A stretch of 32,596 nt of DNA from Planctomycetaceae bacterium (GTDB taxonomy: Bacteria; Planctomycetota; Planctomycetia; Planctomycetales; Planctomycetaceae). This document shows, one piece after another, positions 26,691 to 32,596 of this stretch. The position numbers and the translations under genes are program-made. Under the pieces are notes generated by a model, which was given only the letters and a program-made list of their open reading frames with translations, had not been told where the DNA came from and made no database searches. The number at the start of each line of letters is the position of its first letter. Position 1 is the first letter of the stretch. The stretch is from NCBI GenBank assembly GCA_002724315.1, contig PBOJ01000152.1, positions 1 to 32,596 on the forward strand, in the 5' to 3' direction.

Positions 26691-28601
26691 ATGCGAGGGG
26701 GCCGGACGAAGACGTGGGTGGCCACGATGCTGGTCTCCGGTGTCGCCCTGGCCGGTTGGTGGTGGATGGGGCGAGATCGCGGACCGGTGCCGCGGCCGGA
26801 AATCGGCCGGCCGGTCCCGGCGCAATCACGCCCGGCCCGTGCGATCGGCCAGGGACGTTTGATCGGATGGTGGCCGGCGGTTCCCAAGCAGGTGACCACG
26901 GTCGCCGAGGGAACGTCGGTGAACGGTCGCAGTAACGTGCATCCGGCCGATTACTCAGGGCCTGACCGCTGCCGCCGATGCCATCCTCAAAATCACAAAT
27001 CCTGGAGCCGTCATGCGCATCGGTTGATGAATGCCGTGGCGACTGAAGAGACCGTGCTCGGAGATTTTTCGGGACGCTCTGCGCTGCACCATCTTGGTGG
27101 GCGGGCCACGTTCTTTGGTGGCACTAGCGGCCGTCCCGGCTGGTGGATGCGGTTGGTGCGGGGCGATGTCGAGCGGACCTATCGCGTCACCCAGACCATC
27201 GGGTCGCGGTTCTACCAGTACTATGTCGGCCGGCTTGTCCGGGGGCCCGAGCCCACGGGGCACCACTTCTATACGACCGATCACGTGCTGCCGTTTGGGT
27301 ACTGGCTGGATCGGCATCTTTGGGTGCCGGTGGTGCATGTGCACCGGGAGTTGCCCGAACTGGACCGGGAAGATCCGTTTGCGGATTCCGGCGTGTTGCG
27401 ACGGTTTGCTCCCTATGCCCAGGGATGCAACGGTTGCCACACGACCTTTCCTCTCGGCGACATGTTCACCCGCGAACCGCTCAGGTTGGCCGGACACGCA
27501 CCGTGGAAGTTGCACTGGAGCCTGGGGGACTACATCCAGGAAAATCGGTCCCAATTCTTTTCCGGGGAACGGGCGGCGGAGACGATCAGTGAGGAGGAAC
27601 TGCAGGAACTCGGGCGTGCGCTGGCGGGAATGGATGCGAGGGACTTCGGTGTCACATTGGGAATCAGTTGTGAAGCCTGTCACCTGGGCAGCCGACGGCA
27701 CGCCGAGGATCCGAAACAGTTGCCTGGCTTCGCCCCGGCCAGTCCTCACTTGCTGTCCGAGACGCGAGGCAAACGTCTTGATCCGGGACGGACTCACGCG
27801 AACCTCAACTGGGCCTGTGGGAGATGCCATGCCGGTTCACGGTCGGAATTCGCGGCCGGAATGGGGACGTGGAATTCGATTGAATACACCGATGCGACTC
27901 GCGGCGGGTGCTACACCCAGTTGAAGTGCATCGACTGTCACGACCCCCATCAGGCGATCGGTCCCCGCTGGACCCGAACCCGCGGCCAGGACGAAGCGGT
28001 CTGCCTGAAGTGCCACCAGCAATTCGTCGCTCCCGACACCCGTCGCCAACATACGCACCACGTCGGTGGGTCGGAAGGAGACGGCTGCCTGGAGTGCCAC
28101 ATGCCCCGGATCAACGAGGGTCTCCAGGATGTTGTGCGAACGCACACCATATTTTCTCCCAACCACCGCGGTATGCTCGAATCCAACCATCCCAATGCCT
28201 GCAATCTGTGCCATGTCGAGCGGTCGATAGACTGGACGCTGGAGTGGCTGGAGCGATGGTACGGAACCGGGGGGGGGCGGGTGGTGCTGGGGCGAAACTA
28301 CACCGATTCGACCAGGGCCGTCGGGGCGGGGTGGCTGGCCAGTGAGGACGAAGCGGTGCGTCTGGTCGGGGCTGACGCGGTTCTGAGACAGCGGGCCGGG
28401 TGGTCGTTGCACCTGCTGCTGGAAAGCCTCGATGACGAATTCCTGATCAATCGGCAGTTCGCCGCCAAAGGGATCGAGGAAATGCTGGGCGTGGACTTGG
28501 AGGATCTGGGGTACCGGTTTCATGGGTCTTCGAGCGAGCGGCGGCCCGGTCTGGAGCGGTTGCGCGAGACGCTGCTGGGTCATGAGGAAGAGGTTCGATG
28601 A
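26691..28601 (+). CDS. Octaheme c-type cytochrome, membrane-anchored (copy 2)
   Basis: ATG 26691, with GGAGG about 5 bases upstream, gives 636 residues; the open frame extends upstream to 26598 but the extra residues overlap the end of copy 1. A TM anchor lies at about 8-26. Eight CXXCH motifs are present, the first at about 94 (CRRCH), then CNGCH, CEACH, CGRCH, CIDCH, CLKCH, CLECH and CNLCH, in the same order and spacing as in copy 1. The flanking sequence is shared too: TIGSRFYQYYVGRLVRGPEP, VLPFGYWLDRHLWVPVVHVH and, around the last hemes, CHMPRINEGLQDVVRTHTI. The gene is a tandem duplicate of copy 1 that has diverged elsewhere. Its stop overlaps the ATG of the His-rich membrane protein (ATGA), arguing for a shared complex. 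Confidence 0.93.
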   Translation: MRGGRTKTWVATMLVSGVALAGWWWMGRDRGPVPRPEIGRPVPAQSRPARAIGQGRLIGWWPAVPKQVTTVAEGTSVNGRSNVHPADYSGPDRCRRCHPQNHKSWSRHAHRLMNAVATEETVLGDFSGRSALHHLGGRATFFGGTSGRPGWWMRLVRGDVERTYRVTQTIGSRFYQYYVGRLVRGPEPTGHHFYTTDHVLPFGYWLDRHLWVPVVHVHRELPELDREDPFADSGVLRRFAPYAQGCNGCHTTFPLGDMFTREPLRLAGHAPWKLHWSLGDYIQENRSQFFSGERAAETISEEELQELGRALAGMDARDFGVTLGISCEACHLGSRRHAEDPKQLPGFAPASPHLLSETRGKRLDPGRTHANLNWACGRCHAGSRSEFAAGMGTWNSIEYTDATRGGCYTQLKCIDCHDPHQAIGPRWTRTRGQDEAVCLKCHQQFVAPDTRRQHTHHVGGSEGDGCLECHMPRINEGLQDVVRTHTIFSPNHRGMLESNHPNACNLCHVERSIDWTLEWLERWYGTGGGRVVLGRNYTDSTRAVGAGWLASEDEAVRLVGADAVLRQRAGWSLHLLLESLDDEFLINRQFAAKGIEEMLGVDLEDLGYRFHGSSSERRPGLERLRETLLGHEEEVR

Positions 28602-29740
28602 GCGTCCAGGCGGCGATGGATTCCGGGGGGGACGGCCGGGCCGGGTGGCGGGCCGGCTGGATTCTCTCGCCTCGCCACGACCTGGCCTGGTTTCTTTTGC
28701 TCCCAGTGTCCGCTGTGCTGATCGCCGTCGGGTGTCATCAGTGGCTCCCCTTTGTTGCACTGGTCTCGGTGAATCTCTGGATCACGATTCCTCACCACTG
28801 CGCCACCTGGGTGCGGACTTACGGGCTGGAGGAAGACTGGCAGAGGTGGAGGGGGCGGTTGCTGCTCGGGCCGCTGATGATCGGGGCGCTGGCGATGATG
28901 GGGCACCGCTGGGCGCCGACGACACTGCTGCTGGTGGTGACGATGTGGGATCACCAGCACAGCATCATGCAGCAGCACGGGTTCGCTCGGATCTACGATT
29001 TCAAAGCGGGGACCGGAACGCCGCAGACCGGGCGGTTCGACCTGGTCGTCAACTGGGTGCTCTACGGCAACATGTTTCTGACGGCACCTTTATTTGTGCA
29101 GTACTGGGTCCGCGAATTGTTCACCTGGCAGGTGCCCGTCGGCGTCGAAGCGGTGCGGATATTGCAGGGAGGCAGTTGGGCCGTCACCACCGGTGTGCTG
29201 GTTGCTTACGGACTGCACCTGCTGGGCTGCCTTCGCCGAGGAGACGGAGTCAACCCGATCAAGTTGCTGTTCCTGTTGGCCAGTTACGGGTTGTGGTACG
29301 TCACAGCGTGGCACACCGACTCGATCCTTGTCTTCGGGATCGCACATCGGTTGATGCATGGCGTTCAGTACATGGTGATCGTGAGGATCTACCTGGCCAA
29401 AAAGGCGCGGGATAGCGGTGATGTGGGAGGTGGACTGGGCCTGAGCCTGGCCGGACGGGGTGGCCTTTGGCGATTCGTGGGAATCAGTCTGCTGTATGCG
29501 GTCGTCTTCCAGGTTGTCGTGGGGCAACCTCAGCCATTGGAAACGTTCGGTTTCGGGGTGTTCGAGTTCAACTCGGTCTACAAAGCCATTCCCGAACTGG
29601 GGGTCGGTCGGTTCACCAGTCGCGAGATGTACGCGTTGTTTGCCACGGCGATGGTGGATGCGGTGGCCATGGTTCACTACTACTTCGACAGTTTCATCTG
29701 GAAGGTCAGTGACCAACGGGTCCGGGAGGGGTTGCAATGA
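28598..29740 (+). CDS. His-rich polytopic membrane protein (unnamed family)
   Basis: The 380-residue product starts at ATG 28598, overlapping the upstream cytochrome stop by 4 bases. It has about eight hydrophobic segments and a set of conserved His residues in or near them: PHHCATW (65-71), WDHQHSIMQQHGFARIYD (117-134), AHRLMHGVQY (249-258) and VHYYFDSFIWKV (359-370). The GFARIYD, HGVQY and FIWKV motifs and the His positions recur in the 30363-32114 protein, so both belong to one family. His-rich integral membrane proteins often bind heme or a metal pair, and the position directly after two octaheme cytochromes suggests a membrane redox partner, for example a quinol-facing subunit; this is inference. 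The next gene overlaps its stop by 4 bases (ATGA). Confidence 0.85.
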   Translation: MSVQAAMDSGGDGRAGWRAGWILSPRHDLAWFLLLPVSAVLIAVGCHQWLPFVALVSVNLWITIPHHCATWVRTYGLEEDWQRWRGRLLLGPLMIGALAMMGHRWAPTTLLLVVTMWDHQHSIMQQHGFARIYDFKAGTGTPQTGRFDLVVNWVLYGNMFLTAPLFVQYWVRELFTWQVPVGVEAVRILQGGSWAVTTGVLVAYGLHLLGCLRRGDGVNPIKLLFLLASYGLWYVTAWHTDSILVFGIAHRLMHGVQYMVIVRIYLAKKARDSGDVGGGLGLSLAGRGGLWRFVGISLLYAVVFQVVVGQPQPLETFGFGVFEFNSVYKAIPELGVGRFTSREMYALFATAMVDAVAMVHYYFDSFIWKVSDQRVREGLQ

Positions 29741-30342
29741 CAGCCGGGACTCGGAGGACGGTGTGTGGTGCCGGGGCGGTGGCGTTGCTGGGCGTCGCGA
29801 TGTGGAGTTGGGCGGACAATCAGCCCGCCAGTCAGAGTGTTTCTGGGTTGGTGCTCGCTGTCGTATCGGGTCTGATCGGATGGCGGCCGAAATGGGCCTG
29901 TCCGGGAGGGGGCTACAGCATCGCGCTGGTAATCGGGTTGCCCGCGGTCGTGCTGGCGGCATTCGAAACCGCTGACGGGGGGCTGGCCGGTGTCGACCAG
30001 TTGTACTTGCCACGACGAATGAACTACGCCGACGTGATGATCGGACTCTACCCGGACCGGGATGGGTACCGGTTCCTGAAAGCGCAACAGATGGGCTTGT
30101 GTCGCCAGCAGGTGCTGCCGCCGTCAGGGGCATGCCGTGAACTGGGGCCGGTGACGCTCCAGGAGATCCGAAGAGAACTGGAACGGGCCATCCGGACGGG
30201 GGTGACCAGCAACGAGGACCTGATGAGGATTTACGTAGAGGTTCTGGAGGAAGAGGGGCGCACGGAGGAAGCCATCAAGGCCCGCTCCGAGTTGCTTCTC
30301 CACCATCCAAATCGACGACCAGGTGGCGTGGGTCCGGAATAG
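29737..30342 (+). CDS. Small membrane protein with TPR-like C-terminal helices
   Basis: The 201-residue product begins at ATG 29737, overlapping the previous stop (ATGA), and closes the operon. Hydrophobic segments lie at about 10-27, 35-48 and 58-76. The C-terminal part (LQEIRRELERAIRTGVTSNE, DLMRIYVEVLEEEGRTEEAI) looks like one to two TPR-like helical hairpins. It contains Cys117 and Cys128 but no heme motif. Together with the upstream gene it reproduces, as two chains, the membrane plus TPR layout that the convergent 30363-32114 gene has as one chain. I do not recognise a named family. Confidence 0.72.
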   Translation: MTAGTRRTVCGAGAVALLGVAMWSWADNQPASQSVSGLVLAVVSGLIGWRPKWACPGGGYSIALVIGLPAVVLAAFETADGGLAGVDQLYLPRRMNYADVMIGLYPDRDGYRFLKAQQMGLCRQQVLPPSGACRELGPVTLQEIRRELERAIRTGVTSNEDLMRIYVEVLEEEGRTEEAIKARSELLLHHPNRRPGGVGPE

Positions 30343-30362
30343 CGGCAGACCCGGGGGGCGGG

Positions 30363-32114
30363 TTACGGCCGGTCGAGAGATTCCAGTTGTTGTTGAGCCG
30401 CTTCGAGGTGAGTTCCGCCCTTGCCGTCCTCGCTGAGCAACCTGACGGCATTGAGGAGATGGAATCGAGCCTTGTCGAGTTTGCCGGCATGTCGATAGAG
30501 ACCTCCGAGACCGAGCGAAGCGACAGCGAAGCGAGGTTGAATTGTGAGGGCCTGCAGGTAGTGCGACTCGGCACGGTCGGGTTCGTTCAACGACTGGTAG
30601 GCCGCACCGAGAGCAAAGTGAGCGTGATGGGCCTGGTCGGAGAGCGGGGCGAGTTCCAGAGAGCGGAGGTAGTGACCGACGGCCGATTGGGGGTCTTTTT
30701 GAGCAGCGTCGACCAGTCCGCGGTTGTAGTGGGCTTTGGCATTGCCGTCGCCGGACAGTGTCAGCGCGCGGTCGAGCGACTTGCCGGCTGCAGCCAGGTT
30801 TCCGGCGGCATAGTGACGCGTGCCGAGAGTCAGGTGGGCGTGGTCGTAGCGGGGGACCACCCGGACCAGGTGCTGGTACCTCTCCAGGTCCCGGCGGTTG
30901 CGATCTTCCAGGGATACGTAAATGCCCGAGTCCCACCACTGGGCGAGTGTCAGTGCCGCGACGGCTGCGACGAAAGGCGTCCACTTCGATGCGTGTAAAA
31001 GCCCGTCGGTCAGGGGGCGTGAGTCGTCGTTGGCGCCGTTCTCGGAGATACCCAACCCGGCCCGTGTTCCCTTTTCGCGGACTTTCCAGATGAAACCGTC
31101 GAAATAGAAGTGGAGCAGCGTTGAGGTCCACACGAGGCCAATCAGGATGTTCTGGATCGGCGGAAAGGTGACTTGAGCCTGGAGGTTGCTGAGGAAGCCG
31201 TATCCGGCGATCAGGCCGATGTAGAGTCCCAGCATCGGACCGCTTCGGCGAAACAGAAACCGTGAAAAACTCCCCACGTTGGGGTCGCCGTCGACCCGTT
31301 TGAGATTGAAGACCCAGACGATCGCAAGGTACTGCACGTCGTGAAAGATTTCGAACAACGCAATTCCGTAAAGGATGTTGTCGACCTCGACCATCGCGTA
31401 CCACCAGTACCCGAAGCTGATGGCCATCGTCAGCAGCTTGAGAGGATTGGGTGACTGTCCCTCGGAAGAGGCCTTCGACAGGTGGAGGATATAGGCCAGC
31501 GTCACCACAGCGGTTCCGGCGTTCCAGAGATTCCGAAATCCATCAATCCACACCGGGTCAAGTGTGGGGCCACCTGCCTGGTAAAGAGCCTCGAGCATCT
31601 GGTAGACGCGGCCATCGGAGTTGATCAATCCGACTCCAAACCACGACAGGCACAGTAGCCAGTCAAGCCTTGTGGTTCTGGGGTGGTGGTTCCTGGTCTT
31701 CGCATCGTAAATGCGGGCGAATCCGTAAACCTGCATCAGGCCGTGCCAGAATCCCCACAACACCAGGATCACCATCATGCCCTGGCGAAGTTCGGTGAAC
31801 AGCAGGGGCAGTGTCGTGGCCAGAAGCAACGCCGGAACCAGCGTGAATCGGAGGCGGAAGCGACGGAAGAGCGACCGGTCGCCGTAGGCCCGCATCAGGC
31901 CCGGCAGGTGGTGGCCGGTGGCGCCAAATGCGGTCACAAAAGCGTAAATCAGGTCCGGAGAAGATCTCTGTCGCCACAGCCACAGAAGTGGCAGAATCAG
32001 CAACGGCGTGGCGATGAACAGGACGAGGTCCCAAACGCGACTGATAATCCAGGGCGATCGGGGGACCGGGGCCAGGGGGGGCGACGAGACATCCTGGGCG
32101 GTCTCCTGGCTCAC
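30363..32114 (-). CDS. His-rich polytopic membrane protein fused to a TPR domain
   Basis: GTG 32114, with AGGAG about 7 bases upstream, gives 583 residues; the frame stays open to TTG 32234 but that start lacks a ribosome site. The first 390 residues are membrane-spanning (about eight to ten segments) and carry the same motifs as the 28598-29740 protein: GHH (67-69), FWHGLMQVYGFARIYD (122-137), FHDVQY (257-262) and HFYFDGFIWKV (335-345). A linker and TM segment (about 378-395) then lead into TPR repeats over about 420-575 (AKAHYNRGLVDAAQKDPQSA, HAHFALGAAYQSLNEPDRAE, AVASLGLGGLYRHAGKLDKA). It is convergent with the cytochrome operon (20-base gap). The family is unnamed to me; a shared role with the cytochrome-linked paralog is likely. 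Confidence 0.87.
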   Translation of the reverse strand: MSQETAQDVSSPPLAPVPRSPWIISRVWDLVLFIATPLLILPLLWLWRQRSSPDLIYAFVTAFGATGHHLPGLMRAYGDRSLFRRFRLRFTLVPALLLATTLPLLFTELRQGMMVILVLWGFWHGLMQVYGFARIYDAKTRNHHPRTTRLDWLLCLSWFGVGLINSDGRVYQMLEALYQAGGPTLDPVWIDGFRNLWNAGTAVVTLAYILHLSKASSEGQSPNPLKLLTMAISFGYWWYAMVEVDNILYGIALFEIFHDVQYLAIVWVFNLKRVDGDPNVGSFSRFLFRRSGPMLGLYIGLIAGYGFLSNLQAQVTFPPIQNILIGLVWTSTLLHFYFDGFIWKVREKGTRAGLGISENGANDDSRPLTDGLLHASKWTPFVAAVAALTLAQWWDSGIYVSLEDRNRRDLERYQHLVRVVPRYDHAHLTLGTRHYAAGNLAAAGKSLDRALTLSGDGNAKAHYNRGLVDAAQKDPQSAVGHYLRSLELAPLSDQAHHAHFALGAAYQSLNEPDRAESHYLQALTIQPRFAVASLGLGGLYRHAGKLDKARFHLLNAVRLLSEDGKGGTHLEAAQQQLESLDRP

Positions 32115-32235
32115 CTGTTCGCTCCTGGACGATTCGATCCGGGTGGGAGAGGACGAGTTGGGGGGCGGCTTGTTCGAGTGTTGTTCGGCCCAGTATAGAT
32201 GGCGTCGGCAGGGCGTGCGAAGAGGCCGAGGCAAT

Positions 32236-32596
32236 TCAGCGTCCAGGGACGATCACCCGACGGCCCGTCAGCGGATGACGAGACGGCCGAAAACGAATCC
32301 GCGACGGTGGTCGGTCGACATCACCTTCGATCGCGTGCGACGGTGTCCCTGGTTGCCGTACCGGGTGGTGGTCGGGTGGTTCAGTCAAGTGGCGGTTCGA
32401 GATGCGAACCGGCCTTGTTGAGGGTAGTGGAGGAGCCGGAGGTGCAGCGGGGCTGACCGCCACACGTGTTGGCTGTGTTTCCGGTTCCGGCTTTGGTTCC
32501 GATTTTGGTACCGGCTTTGGTTCCGGTTTTGGTTCCGGTTTTGGTTCCGGTTTTGGTTCCGGTTTTGGTTCCGGTTTTGGTTCCGGTTTTGGTTCC
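32236..32596 (-). CDS. C-terminal end of a proline-rich protein with EPKP repeats (truncated by window edge)
   Basis: On the minus strand one frame is open from the right edge to a stop at 32236-32238. It reads a run of Glu-Pro-Lys-Pro units and then a Pro/Arg/His-rich tail (SPAAPPAPPLPSTRPVR ... RRVIVPGR). Pro-Lys-Glu repeats of this kind form extended, rigid linkers in envelope-spanning proteins such as TonB-like proteins. The rest of the protein is outside the window, so no function can be assigned. On the plus strand the same DNA gives GSGF or VPVL repeats, which are less protein-like. The stop is 122 bases upstream of the next minus-strand start. Confidence 0.45.
   Translation of the reverse strand, partial: EPKPEPKPEPKPEPKPEPKPEPKPEPKPVPKSEPKPEPETQPTRVAVSPAAPPAPPLPSTRPVRISNRHLTEPPDHHPVRQPGTPSHAIEGDVDRPPSRIRFRPSRHPLTGRRVIVPGR
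32479..32596. repeat. 12-bp tandem repeat encoding Glu-Pro-Lys-Pro (minus strand)
   Basis: The unit is TTCCGGTTTTGG on the plus strand. Six exact copies occupy 32521-32592, preceded by three degenerate copies (32485-32496, 32497-32508, 32509-32520), and the array runs off the window edge. The unit length of 12 keeps the frame. Degeneracy only at one end suggests recent expansion by slippage at the other. Confidence 0.95.

Noticed and set aside
32479..32596. CRISPR array
   Set aside because: The 12-bp units are directly adjacent without spacers and keep a coding frame.

Overview
This window looks like part of a planctomycete chromosome (phylum Planctomycetota). The evidence is family content: a DUF1559 pilin-like protein with a prepilin FTLIE signal, several CRTAC1-like FG-GAP/VCBS proteins ending in ASPIC/UnbV domains, TPR proteins, tandem multiheme c-type cytochromes, lipoproteins with small carboxypeptidase-regulatory-like or leucine-rich domains, and frequent GTG/TTG starts in GC-rich DNA. 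Species cannot be named from the sequence alone. I see no tRNA, rRNA, transposase, integrase, CRISPR array or phage genes.

Layout. 1-1570 (-): N-terminal half of a SWIM-zinc-finger SNF2-type helicase, running off the left edge. 1760-4246 (+): an FG-GAP/ASPIC protein whose frame is interrupted once by an in-frame TGA (3593-3595) followed by a SECIS-like stem-loop; this is the best candidate for something unusual (a possible new selenoprotein family). 8184-4250 (-): heme-binding FG-GAP protein, TPR protein (ATGA overlap) and a six-TM protein of unknown function. 8928-8380 (-): small lipoprotein with a strong terminator. 10221-9145 (-): DUF1559 protein. 10717-15077 (+): TPR protein, DUF3179-like protein and CRTAC1-like lipoprotein, closed by a hairpin terminator.

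15793-15200 (-): leucine-rich-repeat lipoprotein with a glycine tail. 23518-16003 (-): TPR + FG-GAP + ASPIC fusion protein, YfhO-like multi-TM protein and CRTAC1-like lipoprotein, with overlapping start/stop codons. 23628-30342 (+): SGNH hydrolase, two paralogous octaheme cytochromes, a His-rich multi-TM protein and a small membrane protein; four of the five genes follow one another with 4-nt overlaps or a 31-nt gap. 32114-30363 (-), convergent with that operon: a second His-rich membrane protein of the same family, fused to a TPR domain. The right edge holds the C-terminal end of a minus-strand protein with a 12-bp tandem repeat encoding Glu-Pro-Lys-Pro.

How the genes may work together (inference). 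Nearly every product is predicted to be membrane-anchored, lipid-anchored or exported. TPR and FG-GAP proteins recur as neighbours and once as a fusion, which suggests physical partnership in the cell envelope. The octaheme pair with the His-rich membrane protein looks like a membrane-bound electron-transfer module. The substrates and partners are not visible in the sequence.
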